From JBDGYW01 sp964580055 (GTDB lineage Bacteria > Gemmatimonadota > Gemmatimonadetes > Gemmatimonadales > GWC2-71-9), in assembly GCA_964580055.1 (NCBI GenBank), contig CAZOJI010000001.1, forward strand, positions 62,001-126,000: DNA of 64,000 nt, read 5' to 3'. The translations under genes were made by a program, and so were the position numbers. The notes under the pieces are model-generated. The model had not been told where the DNA came from. It did no database searches and saw nothing but the letters and a program-made list of their open reading frames with translations. Each line of letters opens with the position of its first letter. Positions within the stretch are counted from its first letter, which is position 1. Positions 25,305-34,770 of the stretch are shown piece after piece.

Positions 25305-25333
25305 TTGCTGACCGCTGACTCGAGGGGTATTGT
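25305..25333 (+). promoter_or_regulatory. Sigma-70-type promoter for the first M14 gene
   Basis: TTGCTG and TATTGT are separated by exactly 17 bases, ending about 47 bases before the ATG at 25380. Fit to the housekeeping consensus is moderate (4 of 6 in each box). Confidence 0.4.
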
Positions 25334-25379
25334 CTCTTTGAATCCCGGTAAAAAGCAACCCCAGCCTGAGGAAGGGACC

Positions 25380-27218
25380 ATGCGTCACGGACGATTCGCG
25401 TTGGCTATGCTGTTCCTGCTGACACCACTGTTCACCGCATCGCTCCGCGGTCAGGAGAGAGCGCTCGGTAAATACGACTTCCAGCACTACTACCTGTACG
25501 ACGAGTTGACCGCGTTCATGACCGACGTTCACAACGCGTACCCCGAGCTGACCGAACTGACCAGCCTGGCCACTTCGCAAATGGGCAGGGAGGTGTGGAT
25601 GTTGATCATCAACAATCCCGCTACGGGCGCGCCCGAGGAGAAGCCGGGTTTCTTCGTGAACCAGATCCACGCCGGAGAGGTCATCGCGGCAGCCTCCGGC
25701 CAGTACACTATCTGGTACCTGCTGAGCCGTTACGGTGAAGACGAAGAGGCCACTAGGATCGTGGACAACCTTTCACTGTATCTCGTGCCTCGTCTGGATG
25801 TTGACGGTGCGGAGGCGTACCTGACCGGTGAACCGGCGGGAGAGGATCCCAATCCCGTCGACAGTGACTCCGACGGCCTGTTCGATGAGGACCCGCCGCA
25901 AGACATCGACGGCGACGGGTTCATAGTCCAGATGCGAAAAGTGGATCCAATTGGGGATTGGAAGATCTCCAGCGAAGACCCACGCATAATGGCACCGCGC
26001 ATGGCCGATGAGACTCAGGGGACGTTCTACACCACCTACACCGAAGGTCTCGATGACGACGGCGACGGAAGGTACAACGAGGACAGTTTCTCGAGCCGTT
26101 TCCTGTCGAACAGGAACTACCCCTGGAACTGGCGGCCGGACGTTCAGCAACGGGGCGCCGGCAGTTTCCCGATGGAGGAGAGCATAACGCGAGCCGAAGT
26201 GGATTTCGTCGCGGCCAACCCGCACATCGCCATATATCTGCAACATCACTGTTGCGGCCGGATCATTCTGCGGCCACCAACGACGGGACCGGATGCAGAC
26301 TTCAGATTCAGAAATGACCTGGAGGTGTACCAAGTAGCGACGGCAAGGGCCCTCGAACAGTCCGGGTGGAATTTGGCGACCTCAGTTTACGACTGGGACC
26401 AAGCTAGGAGGGCCGGCGCCAACCGCAAGGGTACCCAAGCCTATCGGGACAAAGACGGCAATATCAGGAACGCACCCTTCGGCATGTATCCGATTCCGGA
26501 GTCAAACCAGCTCGACTTCTCGGATCCCGTCAACTGGGATCAGCGGGACCGCGGGTATTTCGCGTACGGGAGCTCGCTCGAGACCATGTATCTGATCTTC
26601 GGCATCTTCTCGCTGGCCGACGAGCACTGGCGAGAGCCGGACTACAATTGGGACGGCATGGTAACCGAGTTGGAGCGCCTCAGGTGGAACGACGAAGAGC
26701 TGGACGAGCAGATATTCGTTGACTGGCACGCATTCGACCATCCCACGCTCGGAGAGGTAGAGATCGGTGGCTGGAAACGCACAAAGGTCAGTCCGCCCGA
26801 AGGTGAGCTCGTGGAGAGGGAATGTGAAGCCGGCAACCGGTACACACTGTACCTCGCCACACTCGCACCGCGGGTTGCCCTCGACATTGGTGAAGTGGAG
26901 GCAGTCGACGAGGCCGCGGGACTCTATCAGTTCGATATCAGCGTCGAGAATCTCGGTGCATTGCGCACGGCAACCGAACAGGGCGAATGGCTCGGTGTGG
27001 TCGATCCGGTTCGACTGGAGGTGTCACCTGGTTCGGGTATGGAGATCCTGACGGGAGAGACAGAAGTCGATCTAGGTCACATCAACGGGATGTCCGCGAG
27101 CGATACGACCTCTTATCTCGTGCGTCTGGCCGACGCGACTGAGCCGGGCGATTTGACCGTTTCCGTTTGGTCGCAGCGTGCTGGACGGGATGCCGCGGTA
27201 GTCAGAATCGGGGGGTGA
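25380..27218 (+). CDS. Secreted M14 zinc carboxypeptidase with Asp-rich insert (copy 1)
   Basis: 612 residues from the ATG at 25380, after GAGGAAGGGACC. Sec signal LAMLFLLTPLFTASLRG. The catalytic domain has zinc ligands His and Glu in IHAGEV and His in YLQHHCCG; SLETMYL carries the likely catalytic Glu. Between them is an Asp-rich insert (DSDSDGLFDEDPPQDIDGDG and LDDDGDGRYNED) resembling calcium-binding DxDxDG loops. A C-terminal beta domain follows (about 500-612). It removes C-terminal residues from peptides outside the cytoplasm. Two homologues with the same insert lie at 31319 and 34771. Confidence 0.9.
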   Translation: MRHGRFALAMLFLLTPLFTASLRGQERALGKYDFQHYYLYDELTAFMTDVHNAYPELTELTSLATSQMGREVWMLIINNPATGAPEEKPGFFVNQIHAGEVIAAASGQYTIWYLLSRYGEDEEATRIVDNLSLYLVPRLDVDGAEAYLTGEPAGEDPNPVDSDSDGLFDEDPPQDIDGDGFIVQMRKVDPIGDWKISSEDPRIMAPRMADETQGTFYTTYTEGLDDDGDGRYNEDSFSSRFLSNRNYPWNWRPDVQQRGAGSFPMEESITRAEVDFVAANPHIAIYLQHHCCGRIILRPPTTGPDADFRFRNDLEVYQVATARALEQSGWNLATSVYDWDQARRAGANRKGTQAYRDKDGNIRNAPFGMYPIPESNQLDFSDPVNWDQRDRGYFAYGSSLETMYLIFGIFSLADEHWREPDYNWDGMVTELERLRWNDEELDEQIFVDWHAFDHPTLGEVEIGGWKRTKVSPPEGELVERECEAGNRYTLYLATLAPRVALDIGEVEAVDEAAGLYQFDISVENLGALRTATEQGEWLGVVDPVRLEVSPGSGMEILTGETEVDLGHINGMSASDTTSYLVRLADATEPGDLTVSVWSQRAGRDAAVVRIGG

Positions 27219-27418
27219 AGCCGGTTGCTCTCAGGGGGGCGTGTCGCGCCCGTAAGCAGACAAAGTAGTCAGACGGCCGTTGCCGGGCCTTCAGTTTCAC
27301 GAAGTGGGCCCGGTATTCTCCACGACAGATTGCTATGCCACTCTTCAACCGCTCGGGAGAGTGGCGTGCTCGTTCCTCTCCGTCTTCCGTGCCACGAGAT
27401 GCTCGAACACTGTTGATT

Positions 27419-27440
27419 TGATAATGAGGGAGCATTATCA
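27419..27440. promoter_or_regulatory. Fur/Zur-type operator
   Basis: TGATAATG and CATTATCA form a perfect 8-base inverted repeat with spacer AGGGAG. The GATAATGA/CATTATC arms resemble the Fur box. It lies 50 bases before the Fur-family gene at 27490 and contains a GATAAT that could be its -10, so bound repressor would block its own operon and the downstream TonB receptor. Confidence 0.7.
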
Positions 27441-27489
27441 TTAAGGGGCGGTGAGCAATTCAGGTTCGAGTCCGTGGGAGGTGGGCGCG

Positions 27490-27864
27490 ATGCAGCGCAA
27501 CACCAAGCAACGTGAAGCCATCGTGGCTGTATTCTGCGACAGTACCCGCCCTCTCTGTGTCTCGGAAGTGTACGAGCTGGCGGCACGAAACGCGCCGGGA
27601 ATCGGTGTGGCGACGGTTTACCGAAACATAAAGGCCCTTTCAGAAAGCGGCTGGCTCGACGTCATCGACATACCCGGGGAGGCGCCTCGCTACGAGCGCA
27701 GCGGTGAAGATCATCACCACCACTTCCGGTGCACCGGGTGCGACCGTGTGTACAATCTCAGTGGGTGCTTGGGCGGCATGGAGAAACTGCTGCCGCGCGG
27801 ATTCCGCTTAGACAGTCACGACCTCCTACTGGAAGGGCTTTGTGCCATGTGCGGTGACTCATGA
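27490..27864 (+). CDS. Fur-family metalloregulator (Zur/Fur-like)
   Basis: 124 residues from the ATG at 27490, with GGGAGGTGG upstream. DNA-binding helix IGVATVYRNIKALSESGWL. The metal site GEDHHHHFRC supplies four His, and two CxxC pairs (CTGC and CAMC) form the structural zinc site. The second half of the first pair, CDRVYNLSGC, is as in Zur and Fur proteins. It is short, as common in Zur. A Fur-box-like palindrome precedes it and a His-rich protein plus TonB receptor follow, so it probably controls zinc or iron uptake. Which metal is not decided by the sequence. Confidence 0.88.
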   Translation: MQRNTKQREAIVAVFCDSTRPLCVSEVYELAARNAPGIGVATVYRNIKALSESGWLDVIDIPGEAPRYERSGEDHHHHFRCTGCDRVYNLSGCLGGMEKLLPRGFRLDSHDLLLEGLCAMCGDS

Positions 27865-27940
27865 CCGACTACAGCGACAACCTGATCACACCTTAGCGTG
27901 TGGCTTGCCACCATTTGACCTTTACGAAGTGAGCGCCAAC

Positions 27941-28273
27941 ATGGGTCACAGCCGGATCGTTTGCAGGTTGGGAACAGCGTTGTTGATGCTGCTGCTCCCC
28001 ACGGTCGTGACGATCCAGTCGATTGCTCACATCCACGACGCTGATTCCGTCGCGCGATGGTACGATCCGGCTTCAGAAGAACACCGCGGCCACGATCACT
28101 CGCTGTGCGTGCTGCTGCGTTACCTTCTGCTAACGCAGGTACCGGCGGATGCCAACGTACAACCGGTCTTCGCGGCGATAGAGGTACGCGTCACCCCGCC
28201 TCGAATCGCGGTGTTCTACAAACCGTATCGAACACACCAGACCTGGCCCCGAGCCCCTCCAACCTCCAGCTGA
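27941..28273 (+). CDS. His-rich exported small protein (DUF2946-like)
   Basis: 110 residues from the ATG at 27941. One hydrophobic N-terminal segment, GTALLMLLLPTVVTIQSIA, serves as signal or anchor. It is followed by HIHDADS, EEHRGHDHSLCVLL with clustered His and one Cys, and a tail ending RAPPTSS. The layout resembles DUF2946 proteins found next to metal-related TonB receptors. The His cluster is suited to bind zinc or copper. It lies between a Fur-family regulator and a TonB receptor and is probably part of that operon. No catalytic motif. Confidence 0.6.
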   Translation: MGHSRIVCRLGTALLMLLLPTVVTIQSIAHIHDADSVARWYDPASEEHRGHDHSLCVLLRYLLLTQVPADANVQPVFAAIEVRVTPPRIAVFYKPYRTHQTWPRAPPTSS

Positions 28274-28456
28274 TCCTCGAGTACCGGACAAGACGCGCCG
28301 GCGGACAGTAGCATCGGCTGCTCGGCCATCAATTCATACGGCGGCCCTTCTCATAGATGAGTTCGGGCGCGCGAAGTCACGTGCGCGACAGCGCCAACGC
28401 ATCATTGTGCTGCTTGTGGTGCAATCGACGCATGTGGAGAGGAATTAGTCTGTCAT

Positions 28457-31003
28457 ATGATTACGTCGAAACAGGCGTGGTGCCGGGTGCCACGTCATTT
28501 ACCGGCTGTGACATGTAGCCCTCCTGGGCGGCATCGAGCCACTCCCTGCTACATTCTCGAACGTGGAGTCGACACGTTTTTTAGTGTTAGTCTGTGCGGG
28601 AGGCGACTGCGGACGTGGGTCCCGGCCCTGGTCTCGTTGGTTCTCCTCATTTCGATCTTCCAGCCCGCTACTGCGGCGGCCCAGGCTTCTGCACCGACCC
28701 GAGGAACCCTGACCGGCGTCGTTCGGGCGGATGATGGTACTCCTCTCTCCCACGTCGATCTGCACCTCGTCCGGTTGGGGCTACAGACCCAGACTGACGA
28801 AGCGGGGCGATTCAAGCTCACCGGGATCCCTGAGGGCACGCACCACATCCGCATCGAACGCCTCGGATATCAGACTTTGGCCACGACAGTGACCATCCGT
28901 GCGAACCGGGAGAGTCGCTTGGACGTGCCGTTGGAAACCGCCCCCTACCAGCTTTCGGAGCTGGTGGTGACGGGTACGGCGGGAGCCCGGGATGCCCTTA
29001 CCACCCCGCAGAGCGTGAACGTGGTGTCGAACCAGGCGCTTCACGCCAATCGGAGCGCCTCTCTCGGGGCTCTCGTGGCCAACGAGGTGCCCACGATCGC
29101 GAACCTCTCCACCGGTCCGGTCGCCGGGATCCCGGTGATCCGGGGCCTCAGCGGCACCCGGGTGCGCCTGATGCAGAACGGGGTTGCTCAGGAGTACTAC
29201 CAGTACGGTGCCCGGCACCACGCCCCCACCTCACTCAGCGAAGCCGAACGGGTCGAGGTCGTAAGCGGAGTTTCGAGCCTCCTGTACGGCTCGGATGCCC
29301 TGGGCGGCGCGATCAACGTCCTGACCAGAGACCTTCCGGCGGCCCCAGAGGGCCGGACGCACCTGGGTGGGCAGGTAGAGACGGAGTACGCCTCGGTGAA
29401 CGGTGAGGTTGCAGGGCTCGTTGACATCCACGCTGCCCACGGCGGGCTCGGTTTCCGGGCCGGTATCGAGCGAAGAGAGGCCGGGAACCTCAACACCCCG
29501 GACTCTCCTACCTTCTTCGATCCCGATCCTGCAACTGGGATCTACGGCGATCCCAAGTACGCCGGGGAACTGCCCTTCACCAACTACGAGCAGTGGTCGG
29601 GCTACCTCCAAAGCGGTATCCGAGGAGCGTTCGGCAGGATCGATGTTTTTGGAAATTTCTGGGACAGCCGTCAGAACTTCCTCCTGCCCCAGGGTGGTCC
29701 CTCGGAAAGCACGACCAACCCGCCTCTGGGTCTCGGCCTGGAACTGGGCAACCTCAATCTCTCGGCTAAGGGATCGATCCTCGCCGGTGGCGCGGTGATC
29801 CGCCCCGTCGTGGCCTTCCAACGGACCACCCGGCAGGCGGCTGCCGAAGGCGTCACCTATGAAGACGTAACCGACTTCCCGGTAGACCTCGAGAAGGATG
29901 TCCTGACCACTCGGCTGGAGGTGGGACACCGGGGCGGCAACGGCACCCTTGGTGCTGAGTACCAGTTCGTCGATGGCCGTCGCAATGGCCCGGTGGAGTT
30001 GGAGCCCGCCTCCAAGGTGGACAACCTCTCGATCTTCGGGCTGCAGGAGTTCCCCCTGGGCCGGACACTCCTCTCCGTGGGGGCCCGCCTCGACTACCGC
30101 CGGCAGGAGGCGGGGTCCAACGAACTCACTGCCGACCCCGATCTCCTGGAGCAGAGCTACGCAGTCTTCTCGGGCTCGGCCGGGCTTAGTCAGGTTCTGA
30201 CGGAGAACCTGACCTTGGCGGTGACTCTAGGGACCGGATTCCGGGCGCCTACCATCTTCGAAATGTTCGCCAACGGCGTCCACGGCGGGGTCGCGGCCTT
30301 CCAGCAGGGCGATCCCGAGCTGGATCCGGAACGCTCCGTCAACGGTGATGTGGCGCTGCGCTTCCGGAACGCCGGTTTCCAGGGTGAGTTGAGTGCCTAC
30401 GCCCAAAGGATCCAGGACTACATCTTCCTGGCGAACACTGGGGCGAGCACCGAAACGGGCCTCCCGATACTGGGCGCCGACCAGACCGACGCCACTCTCC
30501 GGGGCGCAGAGGGGCACGTGGAGGCCGATATTACGGATTGGGTCGCGGTGGGCGGGAGCTTCGCGTTCATCGAGGGGACTGGCGACGACCTGGAAGACAT
30601 GGCCTTCGTCAATCCCGACGGCGACTTGCCGCTCCTGCCGGAAAACCGATTCGGGGGCTTCGTGGAGTTCCGGGCGCCGACACTCGGCACGGCTCGGGGC
30701 TCCCGGCTCCGGGTGCAGGTGACCCACTTCCTCGCCAAAGATTCCGGAGGGCGTATCGAGCCGTTCTCCCAGTTCGACAATCTTCCCTTCGGCACCGCGT
30801 CGACCGAGGCCTACACCCTGATGGCCCTGCAGGCACGCACCGTGATAGAGTTGGGAACCATGCCTCTTTCCGTCAACCTATTCGTAGAGAACCTCCTGGA
30901 TGAGGCCTATCGGGGCTTCCTGGACACGTACAAGGGATATGCCCTGTCTCCGGGGCGAAATCTCCGAGTTCGCCTCAGCGCACCGCTCTCGTTGAACCGC
31001 TGA
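28457..31003 (+). CDS. TonB-dependent outer-membrane receptor
   Basis: 848 residues. The ATG at 28457 gives about 45 residues before the hydrophobic signal WVPALVSLVLLISIF; no closer ATG or GTG is in frame, so the true start is uncertain. A carboxypeptidase-regulatory-like domain (about 80-165, LTGVVRADDGTPLSHVDLHL) precedes the plug (IPVIRGLSGTRVRLMQNGV; SSLLYGSDALGGAINVLT). The 22-strand barrel ends LSPGRNLRVRLSAPLSL with a terminal Arg after Asn. It imports a metal complex or similar ligand with TonB energy. The preceding Fur-type gene and His-rich protein suggest zinc or iron (ZnuD-like). Codon use is GC-richer (third position mostly C or G) than its neighbours, hinting at transfer. Confidence 0.9.
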   Translation: MITSKQAWCRVPRHLPAVTCSPPGRHRATPCYILERGVDTFFSVSLCGRRLRTWVPALVSLVLLISIFQPATAAAQASAPTRGTLTGVVRADDGTPLSHVDLHLVRLGLQTQTDEAGRFKLTGIPEGTHHIRIERLGYQTLATTVTIRANRESRLDVPLETAPYQLSELVVTGTAGARDALTTPQSVNVVSNQALHANRSASLGALVANEVPTIANLSTGPVAGIPVIRGLSGTRVRLMQNGVAQEYYQYGARHHAPTSLSEAERVEVVSGVSSLLYGSDALGGAINVLTRDLPAAPEGRTHLGGQVETEYASVNGEVAGLVDIHAAHGGLGFRAGIERREAGNLNTPDSPTFFDPDPATGIYGDPKYAGELPFTNYEQWSGYLQSGIRGAFGRIDVFGNFWDSRQNFLLPQGGPSESTTNPPLGLGLELGNLNLSAKGSILAGGAVIRPVVAFQRTTRQAAAEGVTYEDVTDFPVDLEKDVLTTRLEVGHRGGNGTLGAEYQFVDGRRNGPVELEPASKVDNLSIFGLQEFPLGRTLLSVGARLDYRRQEAGSNELTADPDLLEQSYAVFSGSAGLSQVLTENLTLAVTLGTGFRAPTIFEMFANGVHGGVAAFQQGDPELDPERSVNGDVALRFRNAGFQGELSAYAQRIQDYIFLANTGASTETGLPILGADQTDATLRGAEGHVEADITDWVAVGGSFAFIEGTGDDLEDMAFVNPDGDLPLLPENRFGGFVEFRAPTLGTARGSRLRVQVTHFLAKDSGGRIEPFSQFDNLPFGTASTEAYTLMALQARTVIELGTMPLSVNLFVENLLDEAYRGFLDTYKGYALSPGRNLRVRLSAPLSLNR

Positions 31004-31318
31004 ACTGTTGTTTGGCCGGCCCCGGCATCCCGGGGCCGGCCCGGGCCACTACCGTTTTCCACCCCCCGCCCCATATCCGTCCTCACCGCCGAACGGCTAC
31101 GGCGCTCTGAGAGCCGACTCTTCCACGAACGTCGGCACTCGCTGCGGGCGCTCGGACTGTGGGACAACCACGCCGTAGAGTGACGCGCATCGGACGGGTT
31201 TGATAACGCCAGAACTACATACTGTCCACAATCCGTCCCTCTTGTGTAGGATACAGGATCGCGACAAGTCAGTGTGAGTCGGTTTTCTTGAAAGCCTGTC
31301 CAACGAAAGGAGTCCACG
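31004..31318. other. Intergenic stretch with terminator hairpin
   Basis: 315 bases. A strong hairpin at 31014-31041 ends the TonB transcript. The remainder has no coding frame with support and must contain the promoter of the next M14 gene, which I could not pick with confidence. Confidence 0.5.
31014..31041 (+). terminator. Terminator hairpin after the TonB receptor gene
   Basis: GGCCGGCCCCGG pairs perfectly with CCGGGGCCGGCC around CATC, 10 bases after the stop codon. A TTTT lies 13 bases further on, a loose fit to an intrinsic terminator. Confidence 0.65.
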
Positions 31319-33124
31319 GTGAAAATCCGCTCCGTCCTCTCGGTGTTCCTGTTCTCATTTGTCTTGACGCCGCTCGGTCACGCTCAGACGGCCCCATACG
31401 AGTTTCGCTACCACGACTATGATGAATCGACCGCTTTGCTCCGAAGCCTTGCTGATCGGTATCCCAGGCTGGCGAAGCTGTATTCGATCGGCACGGGCGT
31501 CATCGGCAACAGAGAGTTGTGGTGCATCGAGATCGGCAACCAGGACACCGGGCCCGCCGAATCGAAACCTGGGGCCTACTTCGACGGCAATCAACACGCG
31601 TCGGAGGTGACCGGTGGCGAGGTCACACTGTACCTCGCGCAATACCTGCTCACCCGGTATGGCAGCGATCCCGACGTCACTCGGCTCTTGGACACAAGGG
31701 TCGTCTACATCGTGCAGCGGGCCGACCCGGACGGCGCTGAAGCGTATATGACGGGGAGAATAGACTGGGATCCTGCGACCGCACCCGGGGCAATGGATCG
31801 GGATGGCGATGGCAGGTTCGGTGAAGATGGTCCGGATGACATTGACGGTGACGGGCAGATCTTGAGGATGCGGATCGAGGACGCTGACGGAGATTGGAAG
31901 GCGTACGATCGCGAGCCCCGGATTATGGTGCGCAGGGAGGTGGGGGAATCGCACGGTACTTTCTACCGTGTGCTGAGTGAAGGAATCGACAATGACGGCG
32001 ACGGTGAAGTGAACGAAGACCCGCCGAACACGGGGTTCATCTCGAATCGCAATTATCCGGCGTACTGGGCATCCAACGACGCTCGCTTCCGCGGACAAGG
32101 CGACTACCCGCTTCAGGAGCACAACTCGCGCTTGGTCGTGGATTTCATCGTCTCGAAGCCCAACATCGCCCAGATCGAGTCGTGGCATACGACCAGTGGA
32201 ATCCATCTCCGTCCGTACGCCGCCAGGCCCGACACGGATTTCCCGCCGCAGGACTTGCAGGATTACAACGCGATATTGGCCAAAGGGACAGCTATCACCA
32301 CCTACCCGGTGGCTTCCGTTTACAACGACTTCACCACCATCCAACCTGGCGTGCCCTTCGATCAACAACCCGGCGTCAGGCACGGCGTCTTCATCGACTG
32401 GTCATATGTGCACGCGGGCATTTTTTCCGTCACAACCGAACTGTGGACCATGGAACCTTTCGTGAACGAGATGGGGTGGGGTGACATTCCGAGAGATAAA
32501 CCTCTATTCGCCATCCCCGGTCGTTACAATCGTCCTGACGTACAGGCCGTGGTGCTCCGGTGGTTGGATGCAAGTCGTGGCGCGCCCGAGCTTTCGGGAG
32601 AGGGATTCATCGAATGGCACGACTTCGAGCACGCGACGCTGGGCGAAGTCGAGATCGGCGGTTTCACGCGGTATTGGCTGCGCAATCCTCCTCCCGGCCA
32701 CTTCCTGCAGTCCGTGCTGGAGGACCAGGCCAGGTTTGCCGTCGTTCGCGCCTTGCTGACCCCGTTGGTCAAGATCCAAGACGTGGCGGTCAGGCGAGAC
32801 GGGAGGTCTCGACACTGGACGATAACCGCAACCGTCGCCAACGAGGGTTACCTGGACACGTCGATGGAGCAAGGCCGGCGCGCGCGATTGGCGAAGGCGG
32901 ATGAGGTGACCATCGAGCTTCCGGGGAGTGCGCAAACAGAAGATCCCTTGACAGTGGAATTCCCTTTCATGAGAGGGACTCGAGAGTCCTCGTACACGAG
33001 TCTCTACAGAGGCTCCTGGAAGGTCACTGCAGCGGAAGGCACGCGGGTCAGAATCGTGCTCGAGTCGGAGAAGGGCGGTGGTGATAGCAGGGAAATCGAG
33101 TTGCGTGCGACCGGCACCAACTAG
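31319..33124 (+). CDS. Secreted M14 zinc carboxypeptidase with Asp-rich insert (copy 2)
   Basis: 601 residues from a GTG at 31319, with AAAGGAG upstream. Sec signal VLSVFLFSFVLTPLGHAQ. Zinc ligands in NQHASEV (His, Glu) and ESWHTTSG (His); FSVTTELWTMEP carries the catalytic Glu. The insert MDRDGDGRFGEDGPDDIDGD and IDNDGDGEVNED parallels that of copy 1. A C-terminal beta-rich domain follows after about residue 470. It is followed after 51 bases by a PLP decarboxylase gene and then by the third M14, so these form a rightward transcript for peptide and amino-acid breakdown. Confidence 0.9.
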   Translation: MKIRSVLSVFLFSFVLTPLGHAQTAPYEFRYHDYDESTALLRSLADRYPRLAKLYSIGTGVIGNRELWCIEIGNQDTGPAESKPGAYFDGNQHASEVTGGEVTLYLAQYLLTRYGSDPDVTRLLDTRVVYIVQRADPDGAEAYMTGRIDWDPATAPGAMDRDGDGRFGEDGPDDIDGDGQILRMRIEDADGDWKAYDREPRIMVRREVGESHGTFYRVLSEGIDNDGDGEVNEDPPNTGFISNRNYPAYWASNDARFRGQGDYPLQEHNSRLVVDFIVSKPNIAQIESWHTTSGIHLRPYAARPDTDFPPQDLQDYNAILAKGTAITTYPVASVYNDFTTIQPGVPFDQQPGVRHGVFIDWSYVHAGIFSVTTELWTMEPFVNEMGWGDIPRDKPLFAIPGRYNRPDVQAVVLRWLDASRGAPELSGEGFIEWHDFEHATLGEVEIGGFTRYWLRNPPPGHFLQSVLEDQARFAVVRALLTPLVKIQDVAVRRDGRSRHWTITATVANEGYLDTSMEQGRRARLAKADEVTIELPGSAQTEDPLTVEFPFMRGTRESSYTSLYRGSWKVTAAEGTRVRIVLESEKGGGDSREIELRATGTN

Positions 33125-33175
33125 ACCGTCGCGAGTGATTCACCACGGCGGCTCGGCACAGTTCGAGTAAATTGA

Positions 33176-34579
33176 ATGCCGGATTGGTCGTTTGCCGAGT
33201 TCGAAAAGGCGGTTGTCGAGGCGCTCCGCCTCCTGGAAGAATACGTGGAGCAAAGCCGGGAGGGTGAGGGGGCGGTGGTCAACCTGAAGCCCGCCGCCGG
33301 AATCTTCTGCACCAGAGAACTCGAACAGTGGATCGCGCACGGCTCGATGGATCCGGATAGCTTCGCTTCCTTTCTCGAGAGGTACCTGAGCGACTCTACT
33401 CACATGCATCATCCGGGATACATGGCCCATCAGGTGGCCGTGCCGGATTTCCCGGCCGCGCTCGGTGACCTGGTCCACGGCACGATCCACAATCCCATGG
33501 CGATCTACGAGATGGGACCCTCGGCGGCGGTGCTGGAGCTTGCCGTGGCGAGTTGGATGCTCAAGAAGGTGGGGTGGGGAGATGATGGTGGCGGTGTGCT
33601 GACTCATGGCGGATCGTTGGCGAATCTGACGGCTCTACTCGCGGCAAGAGCGAGGACTGCGCCTGAAGTCTGGGAAAACGGCGCAAGCGCCGATCTTGCG
33701 ATCCTGGCGCCACCGAGTTGTCACTATTCGGTGCGCCGCGCCGCTGCAATCATGGGGCTCGGTGCCAGTTCGGTTGTGCCGCTCGAAGTCGGCTCGACTG
33801 AGGTGATTCTTCCCGGCGCTCTCTTGTCGACCATCCGGCGAACGAAGCGCGAAGGCAAGCGGATCGTTGCGCTGGTGAGCAACGCCTGTGCCACCGGCAC
33901 CGGCCTGCACGATCCTCTGGAAGATGTCGGACGCATCTGCCAGGATGAGGATGTCTGGCTCCACGTCGACGGCGCTCACGGAGCTTCGGCGCTGTTGTCG
34001 GAGAAGGAAAGACACCTGCTCAGTGGAGTGGAGCTTGCAGATTCCCTGACCTGGGATGCACATAAAATGCTCAGGACCTCGGGGCTCTGCACGGGCGTTC
34101 TGTTTCGCGATTCGCGCTCGCTCGATAGAGCCTTCACACAGGACGCCTCGTATCTCTTCTACGAAGAGAAGGGCCCTGGAATCGACGTGATCCACCGCAC
34201 TGTCGAGTGCACGAAGTCCGGCCTCGGTCTGAAGGTCTTCCTGAATCTCGCGTGGCGAGGTGAGAAGGGCATCGCGCGGTACGTCGAAGAGCAATACACG
34301 TTCGCGCGGCACGTCCACCAGGTAATAGAGTCTCGAGATGGGTTTTCTTGTCCCTATGTCCCGGAGGCGAACATCGTGTGTTTCCGTTATGAAGGGGACG
34401 ATGGACTTCAACTAGCAATTCGCGATCGGCTTCTTGCCGAGGGAGAGTATCATATTTCCTCGACGGAGATCGGCGGTCGGCGCCATCTCCGACTCACGCT
34501 GATGAGCCCTCAAACAACGGAGGATACGATCCAGGGGTTGCTCGACGCGATCGAGCGGATCGTTGCCGCATTGAACTGA
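33176..34579 (+). CDS. PLP-dependent group II decarboxylase/aminotransferase-like enzyme
   Basis: 467 residues. Fold-type I PLP enzyme of the aromatic/glutamate decarboxylase group: HMHHPGYMAHQVAVPDFP near residue 80, GVLTHGGSLANLTALLAA binding the phosphate, WLHVDGAHGAS with the Asp that pairs with the ring nitrogen, and LTWDAHKML with the PLP lysine. There is no signal peptide, so it acts in the cytoplasm. It probably removes the carboxyl group from an amino acid released by the surrounding peptidases; the exact one cannot be told. No ribosome site is obvious before the ATG at 33176, which lies 51 bases after the M14 stop. Confidence 0.88.
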   Translation: MPDWSFAEFEKAVVEALRLLEEYVEQSREGEGAVVNLKPAAGIFCTRELEQWIAHGSMDPDSFASFLERYLSDSTHMHHPGYMAHQVAVPDFPAALGDLVHGTIHNPMAIYEMGPSAAVLELAVASWMLKKVGWGDDGGGVLTHGGSLANLTALLAARARTAPEVWENGASADLAILAPPSCHYSVRRAAAIMGLGASSVVPLEVGSTEVILPGALLSTIRRTKREGKRIVALVSNACATGTGLHDPLEDVGRICQDEDVWLHVDGAHGASALLSEKERHLLSGVELADSLTWDAHKMLRTSGLCTGVLFRDSRSLDRAFTQDASYLFYEEKGPGIDVIHRTVECTKSGLGLKVFLNLAWRGEKGIARYVEEQYTFARHVHQVIESRDGFSCPYVPEANIVCFRYEGDDGLQLAIRDRLLAEGEYHISSTEIGGRRHLRLTLMSPQTTEDTIQGLLDAIERIVAALN

Positions 34580-34770
34580 CACTGTCGTGGCTTTCTCGGG
34601 CTGGGTAGTACCAACTATCCGCTCCATTTCCTTGCCTCAACCTTGACGAGCAAGGTACGCTTGAGCAACGTGCCTGAGGTTGCGCTCATCCGTGAACCGC
34701 GAACTTCCCTTTTCGTCAGCGCTAGAGGACCAACCAACGGGCATATGTGCCCACAGCTTGGGGGAACCAC

